Origin: Rugalucina vietnamica
Taxonomy: Eukaryota > Mollusca > Bivalvia > Lucinida > Lucinidae
NCBI GenBank assembly: GCA_964017185.1
Contig: OZ024877.1
Span: 8,578,701-8,642,700 of the forward strand
Reading direction: 5' to 3'
Length of the DNA: 64,000 nucleotides
Of the stretch, positions 51,787 through 63,452 are shown in pieces; positions within the stretch are counted from its first letter, which is position 1; each line of letters starts with the position of its first letter. The position numbers were made by a program, and so were the translations under genes. The notes below the pieces were generated by a model, which did not search any database, was not told the origin of the DNA, and saw only the letters and a list, made by a program, of their open reading frames with translations.

Positions 51787-53260
51787 AAAAGAAAAATTAA
51801 GACAGACTAGGTTAGAGCGTAGAGGGTATGTGCACTTTACCCCATGAGAGTTCATTGAGAGTTAAGAAAACTATAGCTAGTGTGCTGACTGTCTCTGTCC
51901 GAATATCAGCTACACAATACTATAATGATTGATTTTAGTCTCGTGATTGTCCACCGTGTGAAGGGGAATGTTGGTCCCGTGACTAGGAACCGTTTTTTTT
52001 CAATTATTTATTTATTTATTTATTTAGCTATTTAATTTTTTGTTGAAATTCAGAATGGCATCCAATATGGCTGTGAAAAAAGAATGAATGGTAGATGGTT
52101 TATTTCGTTTTCATGATCTTATGTTGATATTTTATCTTAAAATGAAGAAATGCATTGAAAATTTCAGACAAACAAAAACACCTTATTATGCAAATTAGCC
52201 ACTCACACGGATGGTAAACTTGGGAACGAGCTCCAGAAAGAGGTATTGTGTAGTTTCGTTCAAACGCCTATTTCGAGGTTGCTCCAAAGGTGCATGTGGA
52301 TTTCAGAACCATTTTCGAATTATTTTAAAACATGTTGCTAATGAAGAATAATTATTGAGATGCTATTCCGAGTAAAGGTATTCTCTCCTGTACATAGGGC
52401 TTCAAGAAATTGGTTTGAAATTGAAATAGTTTCCGTTGATTTGTGAAAAACTTTCTAACTGTGAAAACATGACAAAACATTACGAAAAACGTAACATCAT
52501 GTTCGAATCGGTAATGCAAACCCTCGCGGAAATCATTTCGGTTTCGACCGACATTTTGGACCATATGCAACACAAAATGTCTATACATGGTATAGCAAAT
52601 ATTTATCATTTTTCTTTCGCTATATATTTAACTCTTAAAACTTTTGTTTACTTGAGTCTAACATCGAAATTATCACCCCTCCTTTTCAGTTCCGTTCCCA
52701 TGTTTACAAACCGTGCACTCATATACATATTTTGTGTATGAGCATTTGCATCCATACATGTCATAAATACATACTTTTCGATGGTATCATCCATGCTGTA
52801 ACATTCGTTAAAATAAGATACATATTGTAGATGATTTAACTACAAAGCTTCAAGCCCACAAAGAAATGTGACACAAAAAGTGAAATTCATCTATATAAAT
52901 AGGTTCATAGGAGATGCTTTAGATATAAAGTTCGAAGCAGATGCTTCTCGTTTTAAGAAATTGGATTTGAAGCAAAACAGACCAGGCCCTGTCGAACACA
53001 CCTTAAACAATATGCCACTTTAGGCAGAGTCTTTATATAAGGCAAGAACACATTCAGAAACATCAGTTTTACATGTATATGGTGATAAGAAAATAAATAA
53101 ATGCAGTATGCGAAAACAAATGCGTTGATGGCAGCTGAGTGGTTAGTGCACAGCTAGCAGCTCACCAGGACCTGCATGGTATTGGCTTAACATACATTAT
53201 AAAATCAGAATTTCAGTCTCTACGGATCTTCTATAGAGTAGCCCACTTCGCATCAATCCT
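50714..53260. other. Intergenic stretch, no gene seen
   Basis: Contains a poly(A) run (51754-51784), a (TTTA)n run (52003-52025) and a weak tRNA-like segment (53128-53195). Short frames at 52352-52741 show no domain. No splice-bounded exon was recognised. Confidence 0.5.
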
Positions 53261-53505
53261 GGCCTCTAGGTTATAAAACTTTTTTCAAGTTCAGCTCAGC
53301 TGAGCATGAAATTTCAGCTGCTCATAAATGCTGAAATAGTCAAAATTAGTGGAAAATTCAGGTTCATACCTCAAAATCTGGTAATTTATCCTGCTTATAA
53401 ATGTTAAAATGCCAACAATTGTTTGCATTTTAACATTTATGAGCAGGATAAATTTTAGTCTCAGCTGAGCTGAGCATGAAAAAAGTTTTATAACCTCGGG
53501 GCCTG
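53261..53505. mobile_element. Family R MITE, copy 2
   Basis: GGCCTCTAGGTTATAAAACT and AGTTTTATAACCTCGGGGCC, with the inner hairpin TTTATCCTGCTTATAAATGT / ACATTTATGAGCAGGATAAA intact. It sits 47 bp beyond the GST stop codon, so it may lie in the 3' UTR. Confidence 0.85.
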
Positions 53506-53551
53506 GTCCTCAATCATGTATACAAGTTTTCTCATTAGTAATGAATACACG

Positions 53552-53909
53552 TCAGTGGTAAAGTGCAGCTCTTTCTAATTCCCTCAGATAGAGATTATGC
53601 GACAAGTGAACGGTATCCCAGTGTTCTTGATTCTGTACTCGTGACAACCATGCCTCGACTTTAGGCCACATTTTGAATTTCGTTCCCGTCCATTCCACTT
53701 GCATAAGAATACAGGCAACATATGTGTCAGCCACTGTTAATCTGTTTCCAACCAAAAACCGAGACTTTTCCAGATATTTCTTCTCCAGAATTTCAAGATG
53801 GCGGCTGAGTAATTTTAGTCCAGATTCCACAAGACTTTCTGTCGCTGATTCCGTAGGTAAAGTGTATTTTTCCAAAAATTGGGGGTAAATGTAATTATAT
53901 CCGACAGCT
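53552..53909 (-). CDS. GST exon 4 (terminal)
   Basis: Acceptor tttatttcAG; residues 159-277 (AVGYNYIYPQFLEKYTLPTE to LRELERAALYH) and stop at 53552-53554. The frame that continues above 53909 is intron. Confidence 0.93.
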
Positions 53910-54078
53910 CTGAAATAAACGCAAGATTGATTTTTAACGATCATGTTTAAAGAAATATTTTCCATGTATCGATGCAATAGCCGCTGTTCGATATAGTAAA
54001 ACCAACTGCGACGACCATCTTGACTGCCATTATAGTTTTTTGTGTTGACTGGCACTTTTAAGTAAAAATGCACATGAC

Positions 54079-54113
<35 letters not shown>

Positions 54114-57100
54114 CAAATAATCATTTTAGTCGACTATCTCACATGGCATTTCAACTCAGTTTTTAAGCCCCGTCCCTTTTTTCTTCGATTTTCATCATTT
54201 TCACATGTACATGTAGGTCTAATGTCAGAGGATCTGACTATAGCCCCGCTTCTGAGCTTTTTTTCCAGGGTGAGAAAAACAATGACAGGTAACAATCTCA
54301 AGCTAGATTTTGTTAATGTTGATGCAGGTAAAAATGGTAAGATTCCCCCTATTCGTTCTCAAGATATTGAACGGAAACGAAGTTCTGACATCAATCAAGG
54401 TCATTAACTCTGTCTAATTTTGGCAAAAAATGACGGGCAACAATCCCAAGCTAGATCTTGTCAATGTTGTTGTGCATACAAAATTTGGTTAGATTCTGTC
54501 TATTCATTCACAAGATATTGAGCGGAAACAAAATTCTGACGTCAATCAAGGGCCGTAACTCCGTCAAAATTGATGGGCAACACTCCAAAGCTAGATCTTG
54601 TCAATGTTGATATGCATACAAATTTTGGTAAATTTCTGTCAATTCGTTCTCAAGATATTGAGCAGAAACGAAATTCAAGGGCCGTAACTCTGTCAACAAT
54701 CCCAAGCTAGATCTTGTCAATGTCGATGTGCATATAAAATTTGGTAAAATTCTGTCAATTCATTCTTAAGATATTGAGCCAAAACGAAATTCTGAAGTCA
54801 ATCAAGGGCCGTAACCGTCAAAATTTAGCGAAGAATGACGGGCAACAATCCCAAGCTAGATCTTGTCAATGTTGATGTGCATACAAATTTTGGTCAGATT
54901 CTGTCAATTCATTCTCGAGATATTGAGCGGAAACAAAATTCTGACGTCAATCAAGGGCCATAACTCCATCAAAATTTCGCGAAAAATGACGGGCAATGAT
55001 CCCAAGCTATATCTTGTCAATGTTGATGTGCATACAAAATTTGGTCAGATTCTGTCAATTCGTTCTCATGATATTGAGTGGAAACAAAATTCTGACGTCA
55101 ATCAAGGGCCATAACTCCGTCAAAATTTGACGGGCAACAATCCCAAGCTAGATCTTGTCAATGTTGATGTGCATACAAATTTTGGTCAGATTCTGTCAAT
55201 TCATTCTCGAGATATTGAGCGGAAACAAAATTCTGACGTCAATCAAGGGCCATAACTCCATCAAAATTTGATGAAAAATGGCGGGCAACGATCCCAAGCT
55301 AGATCTTGTCATTGTTGATGAGCATACAAAATTTGGCCAGGTTCTGTAAATTCATTCTGGAGATATTGAGCGGAAACGAAATTCTGACTTCAATCAAGGG
55401 CCGCAACTCCGTCATAATTTTGGGAAATTTTACGGGCAACAATCCCAAGCTAGATCTTGTCTATGTTGATATGCATATAAAATTTGATCAGATTCTGTCA
55501 ATTCGTTCTCAAGATATTGAGCGGAAACGAAATTCTGACTTCAATCAAGGGCCACTGATAACTCCGTCAAAATTTGACAAAAAATGACGGGCAACAATCC
55601 CAAGCTAGATCTTGTCAATGTTGCTGAGCATACAAAATTTGGTCAGATTCTGTCAATTCATTCTGGAGATATTGAGCGGAAACGAAATTCTGACGTCAAT
55701 CAAGGGCCGTTACTCCGTCAAAATTTTGCAAACGTTTACGGCCAACAATCCCAAGCTAGATCTTGTCAATGTTGATGTGCATACAAAATTTGGTCAGATT
55801 CTGTCTATTCGTTCTCAAGATATTGAGCGGCAACGAAATTCTGACGTCAATCAAGGGCCATTACTCCGTCAAAATTTGACAAAAAATGACGGGCAACAAT
55901 CCCAAGCTAGATCTTGTCAATGTTGATGTGCATACAAAATTTGGTCAGATTCTGTCAATTCGTTCTCAAGATATTGAGCGGAAACGAAATTCTGACATCA
56001 ATCAAGGGCCGTAACTCCGTCAAAATTTTGCAAAATTTTACGGGCAACAATCCCAAGCTAGATCTTGTCAATGTTGATGTGCATACAAAATTTGATCAGA
56101 TTCTGTCGATTCGTTCTCAAGATATTGAGCAGAAACGAAATTCTGGCATTAATGAAGGGCAATCAAAGGGCAATAACTCTTTTGCAAATTTGGGGAAAAT
56201 GACATGCATTTACACGTAAGTAGATATTGTCAATATTGATGCATATGCAAAATTTGGTAAAAGTCTAACAACTGGTTCTCAAGTTATGTGTAGTAATGTA
56301 ATGGCGGAAGGACGGAATAACAGAATAACGGAACTACGGAAGGACAGGGTGAATCCAGTATAGCCCCACTTTTTCAAAGCGGGGCTATAATAAAAGACAG
56401 CCTAGTTGGGCGTTATTTTAATGACGGGGAAACATCTTGATGTGTCAGTTTAAAGAATGTAAGTTACCTGTGTAGCTCTGAGTTGGCCCAGCTCAGAAGA
56501 GACTCACACAACATTCTGTTTTGTAATGTCAGACCATACCCTGAATAGTCGGTGTAGTGTGTAGATAGGTACGTCAGAATGGCAGGCCTGTAAAATACGT
56601 GTATAGCTAACATTCTAGACGTTGTGTGACAAACAGACAGAACTGGATTTGTGTCTAAAGTGTGCGAGAACAGTCATTTACAGAACAACATACATAACTA
56701 GACGCTAAGTAAGCTTAGAATGATTTCATCAGTCAACTGTCCAGGCCCCGAGATTATAAAACTTTTTTCATGCTCAACTCAGCTGAGCTTGAAATTTCCA
56801 ATTTTCATACATACTGAAATAGCCCAAATATATTGAAATTGAAGGTTTAGAACTCCAACGCCTGTAATTTATCCTGCTTATAAATGTTAAAATGCCAACA
56901 ATTGTTTATGAGCAGGATAAATTTTAGTCTCAGCTGAGCTGAGCATGAAAAAAGTTTTATAACCTTGGGGCCAGGTTAATCAAAGTCTTTGGTGGGAGAA
57001 AAGATGATCTTGCTTTAACAATTGAACTGTGATTTCAACGAAACTTGTGTCAGTACGAGACCAAGCCATACCGGATTTGCGACACTTTGTCACTCAAAAC

Positions 57101-59294
57101 CTTTTAAACACTAATATGTGGACAAACTATCTTAGTTTTATGCCTTTTTTAATTTAGGGCATGCAAAATTGCTTTGAACTTTTGACAAATCATTAATATT
57201 TCCATGTCTTACCCTTCAAAAACGATGACGTCACCATCTATCACTATGGGAACGTCCCGGTGGGGCTGTTTGCGTATGGCCTCGGGAAGTCTCTCCTCTC
57301 CCTTACTGAAGTCGATGTCAATCAGGATGTGTGGGATATTGTGCTGAAATATAGAATTTAACAACTTTGTCAACCCTGTCGGTCTTTTAACGAGAAAAAC
57401 ATTTTATTTTAAATGTTCGTTGCTTTTTCGAGTTGTCCAAACAGAACAAACGTTCACTACCAAATATATACGACCGATATCTCCAAAAAGACAAGAGCAG
57501 GATCAACATGCCACTAATGGTACGTTTTAAAAATGAGGACTGACATGGATTGCAGAAAAAAGGTCGGTAATTAAGTGAACAGCCTAACCTGATTCTGCGA
57601 TATTGATGTATGTCAAAATAGACTCATTTGAAAGTTATCTCATTAAAGTGTGTACTAATGAGACTTGTATAAATAAATATTGTAAATAGTGGTACAGTAA
57701 TGAGGACATTTTAGTAATGAGCCTTCGCATGAGAAAACCAACAAACTGTGTTTTCAACAAGGTCTGACACAAATCGGCCAGTGCTGTCACAGATGCAGAC
57801 TAGAAGCTTGAAATTTCGGATTTAAGAAGAGGAGAGATTGTCTGTATAATGAAAACAAAGGCGCTGATCAGCTGTGCAGTTACTGCACAGCTGATCTGCG
57901 CCTTTGATTTCGCATAAGCATTTTGTTGGTTTTCTTATGACGATGTTCATTTTATTAAAAAATAAAATAATGATACGTAGGTGTTTGAATCCAGACCAAG
58001 ACCCACTTACTTAATTTGCCCAATTAAAACATAAAAGTGTAAGGCGAAAGACGTATAAATCAAAATCATGTCCATATGCTAGACCAAAGTTCAAATGACA
58101 CTTTTACATGTTTGCTCTTGATTTTCAATGTATTTTTGTTAAGCATGTATAAAGTAATTAGTGAAAAGGATCGGTCCTTTCGAATTCAAATAGTTTACAT
58201 AATATTGCTCCTTGTTGTCGTCTTTTAAATAGAAATCAAGTTTAAAACTTGTGAGTGCTAATGTTTCCTAAATAGTTTTGATATTAAATCAAATTTATAA
58301 TTGTTGTAACACAATACCGACTTAATGTCGTAAAAATATTAACCAGTGGTAATAATGCTACGTTTGGATTTTAACCAAACTTAATACAGGATAAAATAGG
58401 CTACCGGATTATGTATAGGTTGTCACCAGATTAAGGTTAAGCTAATATGATGCAATTATGCTCTTGTACATGTTCCTGACTTGACCAAAATGCATCGTAT
58501 CCCATTCTCAAAGTTTATCAAGTGGTACAGGTACAATGGTTACTGTCATGTCCGCTATGGGCACCCCTCGTAACTCGTTAAGTTGCGTTTATAGAAATCA
58601 AAACATTTCATTACGGTCTATTTACCTTGCACGTAGAAGTGGCGTAACTGACGTAAGATCTAATTTGATGGTTCCACAGTAGAAATACTTCTATACATAT
58701 TTGGAACCCAACACTGATGTGATTCTATATTAGGCTAAGATAAAATAAGTAATCATTCCTTACAATAAGTCCAAATTCACATAAAATTACGCCTACAGCC
58801 ATCTTCTGTCTTTTTTTCACAATACATTTTACTGTTTCTTCATCGAAAATTTTGAAACCTTTATGATATTACAGAGCCTAGTTGGGGACTTGAGTGATGC
58901 GTTGGTTCAGTGTTAAAGCATCCGGGGCTCAGGATCAAGAGGTTTCCTTAAGACAAAATCCTTAATGATGGTTAAAAGCACCCGGAAGGCAATGGGGTAG
59001 CCAGAAATTACTGAATCACTGATGCCTGTCCAAAACATCAAACTACAAATCAAATATAGAAAGACATACCTGTAGCATGTAGAGCCAGACCGCCCTGCAC
59101 GGCGGATTCAAACGAATCAAGTACAATTCCACCGGACGGCGGTGAAATCCATTCGGCATATCCCTGTGCATAACGATCGCAGAAGAATGTCTCCGAAACT
59201 TCCCAGCATGTTGCTTCAGAAAATGGTGATCCCCGTGTTGTTTTGTAATCTCATTATGTTGCTTAGCAACATGTTCCTCTTCTAAAGTCTCCAT
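53552..59294 (-). CDS. Theta-like glutathione S-transferase, complete, four exons
   Basis: Exons 59070-59294, 57213-57343, 56468-56587 and 53552-53909 join in frame to 834 bp, 277 residues. GSTs join glutathione to electrophiles in the cytosol. After a ~54-residue leader rich in His and Lys, the N-terminal thioredoxin-fold half starts VELYLIRLNPPCRAVWLYML (55-74), followed by NIPHILIDIDFSKGEE, cis-Pro107 in DVPIVIDGD, and VFEGPAILTYL. The C-terminal helical half has FLVGNRLTVADTYVACI, with the N-capping box TVAD (217-220). The layout, LxxxxPPCRAV and GE spacing suit theta class. Two oddities: the position of the theta catalytic Ser is Asn63, and the usual Glu-Ser pair is Glu118-Gly119. The leader is longer than usual; Met42 or Met46 could also start translation. 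Confidence 0.9.
54080..54113 (-). repeat. Poly(T)/poly(A) run in GST intron 3
   Basis: 34 T in a row on the plus strand. It could be the A-tail of a minus-strand retroposed copy, but no SINE or LINE body is seen next to it. Confidence 0.6.
54238..56390 (+). mobile_element. Tandem-repeat element in GST intron 3 (element G)
   Basis: CTATAGCCCCGCTTCTGAGC at left is inverted as AAAGCGGGGCTATA at right (ends 56390), with a second TAGCCCCACTTTTTCAAAGC hairpin at the right tip. Inside are ~13 units of up to 155 bp, each with 'caagctagatcttgtcaatg', 'tgtcaattcgttctcaagat', 'attgagcggaaacgaaattc' and 'tgacgtcaatcaagggcc'. Some units carry deletions (126-139 bp). Frames of ~100 codons across the units are side effects. 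Same design as elements A, C and D. Confidence 0.85.
56468..56587 (-). CDS. GST exon 3
   Basis: Acceptor attttacAG; residues 119-158 (PAILTYLSTHYTDYSGYGLT ... SWANSELH) plus two bases of Arg159. Donor CACAG|GTAACT. Confidence 0.92.
56744..56972. mobile_element. Family R MITE, copy 3 (GST intron 2)
   Basis: GGCCCCGAGATTATAAAACT and AGTTTTATAACCTTGGGGCC. The inner hairpin has lost ~15 bp of its right arm (CAACAATTGTTTATGAGCAG). Confidence 0.85.
57213..57343 (-). CDS. GST exon 2
   Basis: Acceptor atatttcAG; residues 76-118 (HNIPHILIDIDFSKGEERLP ... VIDGDVIVFE) plus two bases of Gly119. Donor GAAGG|GTAAGA. GC-rich compared with the introns. Confidence 0.92.
57719..57948 (+). mobile_element. Family P MITE, copy 14 (GST intron 1)
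   Basis: Degenerate tips GAGCCTTCGCATGAG and ATGACGATGTTC. The core has CAGCTGTGCAGTTACTGCAC on both arms. Confidence 0.8.
57949..59042. other. GST intron 1, rest: nothing clear
   Basis: AT-rich intron. A weak tRNA-like segment (GTTGGTTCAGTGTTAAAGCA) lies near 58902; no other feature is supported. Confidence 0.4.
59070..59294 (-). CDS. GST exon 1
   Basis: Residues 1-75 from METLEEEHVAKQHNE to RAVWLYMLQ. Donor CTACAG|GTATGT, phase 0. Start chosen as the first in-frame ATG; later Met codons 42 and 46 would give a more usual GST length. Confidence 0.85.
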
Positions 59295-59864
59295 TAGACG
59301 ATTATTTAGATTCCTTTCTCTCTTAATTCAACGTGTATTATCATATGTTTCGGTATTGTTCATTTTTACAATACTTACAAATCGGTTTGCATATGGAACA
59401 ATTGAGATTTCTATGATATTAAACTGGAATAGCATGCAGTTTTATTCACTAATTTTTCATATCTATCCAAATGAGATAAATAGTTTAAACAAAATAAATC
59501 CTCAGAGTCGCAAAACTGTTTCTGTTTCGCAAAACGGAATTCCAACAGCGTTTTCCTGTTATTCGAAGGCTCGTAGATCTCGGCTTTGGCCCATATTTAT
59601 TTGTGAGGTAAAACGAAGAATTCAATTTAGATGCCTTTATCTCGATTTTCTGACGTCCAAGGCAAAATACATGGCAAATTCTGACATATTCAGAAAGGCT
59701 GATTTCACGCGTCAAACTAAAATCTCCAGAATAAATCACCCATTTCGTAATTTATCAAAATTGATCGCGTATCTCTATAATAATGTGTCAAACAGTAGAT
59801 AAATATATATTGAATAAGTCAAGGCAGCTTAAGATCAACATAGTATTTTCGCCAGATAAAATAT
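59295..59864 (-). promoter_or_regulatory. Upstream region of the GST gene
   Basis: Presumed promoter and 5' UTR by position. An open frame of 148 codons on the plus strand (59356-59802) shows no domain and is not called a gene. No antioxidant-response element (TGACnnnGC) was noticed. Confidence 0.3.
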
Positions 59865-60098
59865 TAGCCGCCTCACAAGGAAACCAACCATGCGGTTTTT
59901 GAACAGGTCCGATACAAACCAAGCTATACAAGCATAGAAGATGGCTAGAGGCTGGAAATTTCATATTTAGCAAGTAGAAGAATTGTACCATTCCTACAGC
60001 GAAAACAAAGGCGCTGATCAGCTTCGCGGTTATCGCGAAGCTGATCTCCGTCTTTGTTTTCGCATATGCAAATTTTTGATTTTCTCATAATATGGCTC
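59865..60098 (+). mobile_element. Family P MITE, copy 15
   Basis: Tips TAGCCGCCTCACAAG and ATAATATGGCTC; duplication ATAT (59861-59864, 60099-60102). Core variant CTTCGCGGTTATCGCGAAG. Confidence 0.85.
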
Positions 60099-60153
60099 AT
60101 ATTTTGGACAATAATTTTATTCGTACAGTGATCTAATAAGCAGTCTATCGAAT

Positions 60154-60331
60154 GAGCCGCGACGCTAGAAACTCGACCTTCAGGGAGTCCGACCAGTTCT
60201 GACACAAACCGGTCTGTGCATTCATAGAAAAGGGCTAGAAGCTTCAAAGTTTGGATTAAAGTAGAAGAGGAATATGATCTGCGTCTTTGTTTTCGCATCG
60301 GCAAACAATCGGGTTTCTCATGATGCGGCTA
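60154..60331 (+). mobile_element. Family P MITE, copy 16 (core deleted)
   Basis: Tips GAGCCGCGACGCTAG and CATGATGCGGCT. The core lost its first arm and centre ('gaggaatatgatctgcgtct'), as expected from a deletion at a hairpin. Confidence 0.8.
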
Positions 60332-61133
60332 AAATTATCAACAAGCCATAACAAATAAAATTATACTCATTAAAATTTATAAAGAACTTTGACTGTTCTT
60401 TGATGTTCTATACATAGATTTTTCCAATGGCAACGTTCCAATACATAATTGTCATTCTAAATGTAAATTTCTTTTTCCACCTATCTTTTCGATGGTTCTG
60501 TTTGCTTAAATATTTTTGTCGATTTTTGTGCCTTTTTGTGCATCTGTAAATATTTAGTTATGTTCAGGTTACTGGGTGACCTTTGGAGAAACAGCTACTC
60601 ACTGGGGTTACCTTCTGATTGGACCAGTTATTGATAACAGTCCATATTTTCACATACATTAGTGCCTTCTGATTGTTTGGCGCGCAATGTTTTCTTCCTA
60701 TTTTATTTCTATCTTTTACTTTATGTTTTGTTTCGGTCAGGTGCAATATATGAATAGACCTTATTCTTTGCATTCTTTGTTTCTCCTTTTTACCTTAGTG
60801 GATGGAAACGTTTCCATACAATATCGAAGGTCTCGATAGCGACTGGCACGGTATTCTTACAGTTTCGTCGTCAGTTGCGTTTAAAATCATAAGTATAGTA
60901 ATTAAGCATATATTTTTTTATTAACTGTTGTACCAATGCATTGAAAATAAATATATATTTTACACGCAAGTTGTGATTATATTGGTTAATCAGGCATAGT
61001 GCTTCAACAAAAGTACAATAAACATGCATGTCTTCTAAGGAAAATAATGAATATGAGGCATGAAAAAATTAAAATTATAGATCTTTTGAATTATTGCAAT
61101 GTTTGATATGCGAAATGTCGCGTGGTAATAAAT
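60332..61133. other. Intergenic stretch, nothing recognised
   Basis: AT-rich DNA without exon, RNA or complete repeat. Confidence 0.5.
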
Positions 61134-61364
61134 GAGCCGCCTCATGGGAAAACCAACAATCTGCATAGGCGAAAACAAAGGCGCAGATCAGCTTCGCGGT
61201 AACCGCGAAGCTGATCAGCGCCTTTTTCGCTACTCGGATAGTACAATTCCTCTTCTACTTAAATCCGAAATTTCAAGCTTCTAGCTCTTTTCTGTGCTTG
61301 TACAGGTCGGTTTGTGTCGGACCTGTTCGGAAACCACATTGTTGGTTTTCCCACGAGGCGGCTC
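61134..61364 (-). mobile_element. Family P MITE, copy 17
   Basis: Tips GAGCCGCCTCATGGG and CCCACGAGGCGGCTC (long inverted tips, ~27 bp); duplication AAAT (61130-61133, 61365-61368). Core CTTCGCGGTAACCGCGAAG is perfect. Close to consensus, so probably young. Confidence 0.93.
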
Positions 61365-61575
61365 AAATGTGAATTAAAATGGGTCCAAAAACCTAGCTTT
61401 AATGACATTATTTATGTTCTAACAAGTCTTTGCTTATCGTTTTCCAATTTAAGGTAAGCTTTTATGAATTTAATCAATGCAGAATACAAAACCGTAAAAT
61501 TGATATAGTTTTATTTTATGCTAAGCTGTTTGAAAGTACTTCCGTAATTTACAGAAGTTCAACCAAAAATAAAAT

Positions 61576-61812
61576 GAGCCATCTCATGAGAAAACCAACA
61601 ATGTGGTTTCCGAGCAGGTCCGACACAAATCAGGCTGTGCAGTCACAGAAGCAGTCTAGAAGCTTGAAATTTCGGATTTAAGAAGAACAAGAGGAAGTGT
61701 ACTATCCGTGTAGCGAAAACAAAGGCGCTGATCAGCTTCGCAGTTACTGCGAAGCTGATCTGCGCCTTTGGTTTCGCATATGCAGATTGTCGGTTTTCTC
61801 ATGAGGCGGCTC
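61576..61812 (+). mobile_element. Family P MITE, copy 18
   Basis: Tips GAGCCATCTCATGAG and CTCATGAGGCGGCTC; duplication AAAT (61572-61575, 61813-61816). Core CTTCGCAGTTACTGCGAAG is perfect. Confidence 0.92.
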
Positions 61813-62324
61813 AAATGTACAATCGAACCTCATATTTTACTAGTGTCTTTAAAACGATCTACAATATAAAAACCACCTATCCAAATAAAAAAGGTTTGGG
61901 TTTCATAAGTCAAAGTTTATTCTCTTGTTTAATAAATCATATTATATTTCAAAGATCATGGTTCGCATACGCAAATCTACGGAAGCCGAAAGGGGACATT
62001 TTACAGTAAAACTTCTATGTTTTTTCACACTTCTGCAAAATTTTCACTTCTGCAAAATTTTCACTTCTACGTTTTATTGTACTTCTGACTTTTTTGCACT
62101 TCTATGTTTTATCGTACTTCTATGTTTTGTCACACTTCTGTAAAATTTTCACTTCTACGTTTTATTGTACTTCTGACTTTTTTGCACTTCTAGGTTTTAT
62201 CGTACTTCTGTGTTTTGTCACACTTCTGTAAAATTTTCTTCTGGAAATCTACGGCGGGAAATAATGGCGGGAAATTTGTAAGCAGCACAACTCTTAATGC
62301 TAAATGAAAAGTACACTACTATTA

Positions 62325-62422
62325 CCACTGCTACTACTACTACTACTACTACTACTCCTACTACTACTTATGCTACTGCTACTACTACTAATATTACTAC
62401 TACATCAACAACAACAACAACA

Positions 62423-62478
<56 letters not shown>

Positions 62479-62540
62479 TTCTTCTGCTGCTAATAATACT
62501 AATAATAATGATAATAATAATAATAATTATTATTATTACT
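62325..62540. repeat. (ACT)n/(ACA)n/(AAT)n compound microsatellite
   Basis: Runs of ACT, a short ACA block, a second ACT run, then AAT. Repeated with a different ACT and ACA count at 63217-63437. Confidence 0.95.
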
Positions 62541-62554
62541 TTGGTTTCGTTGAA

Positions 62555-62757
62555 TAGATGCTCAATGTTCCAATGAACAATTTTTTAGTCATGTTGGGAC
62601 GAAGCTATCACTTTCTTGGTAGTGTACCAATAATTTGGCGGAGCCGAAAGTGTTTTTGCTCAATAAAGACGTACTAAACGGCATTCTTGGAGGTTCGAAC
62701 CATTGATTTCTAGCTCAGGAGTCCGACACCATACCACTGAGCCACCGCCCTCACCTT
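62555..62757 (-). mobile_element. tRNA-derived SINE in the macrosatellite, copy 1
   Basis: On the minus strand: GGTGAGGGCGGTGGCTCAGT with A box, perfect B box GGTTCGAACC, then a body ending 'tcccaacatgactaaaaaat'. It shares design with the family T SINE but has a different body. Confidence 0.7.
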
Positions 62758-63222
62758 AACAACAGCAGCAACAACTACATGTATAACAACTACTGTATTA
62801 CATTTTACAGTTAAACTTCTATGTTTTTTCACACTTCTGTAAAATTTTCACTTCTACGTTTTATTGTACTTCTGACTTTTTTGCACTTCTAGGTTTTATC
62901 GTACTTCTATGTTTTTTCACACTTCTGCAAAATTTTCACTTCTGCAAAATTTTCACTTCTACGTTTTATTGTACTTCTGACTTTTTTGCACTTCTATGTT
63001 TTATCGTACTTCTATGTTTTGTCACACTTCTGTAAAATTTTCACTTCTACGTTTTATTGTACTTCTGACTTTTTTGCACTTCTAGGTTTTATCGTACTTC
63101 TATGTTTTGTCACACTTCTGTAAAATTTTCTTCTGGAAATCTACGGCGGGAAATAATGGCGGGAAATTTGTAAGCAGCACAACTCTTAATGCTAAATGAA
63201 AAGTACACTACTATTACCACTG

Positions 63223-63279
<57 letters not shown>

Positions 63280-63335
63280 ATGCTACTGCTACTACTACTA
63301 ATATTACTACAACAACAACAACAACAACAACAACA

Positions 63336-63376
<41 letters not shown>

Positions 63377-63452
63377 TTCTTCTGCTGCTAATAATACTAA
63401 TAATAATGATAATAATAATAATAATTATTTTTATTACTTTGGTTTCGTTGAA

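Noticed and set aside
59356..59802. 148-codon gene opposite the GST promoter
   Set aside because: No domain. AT-rich composition like its surroundings, and a second overlapping frame is open on the other strand.
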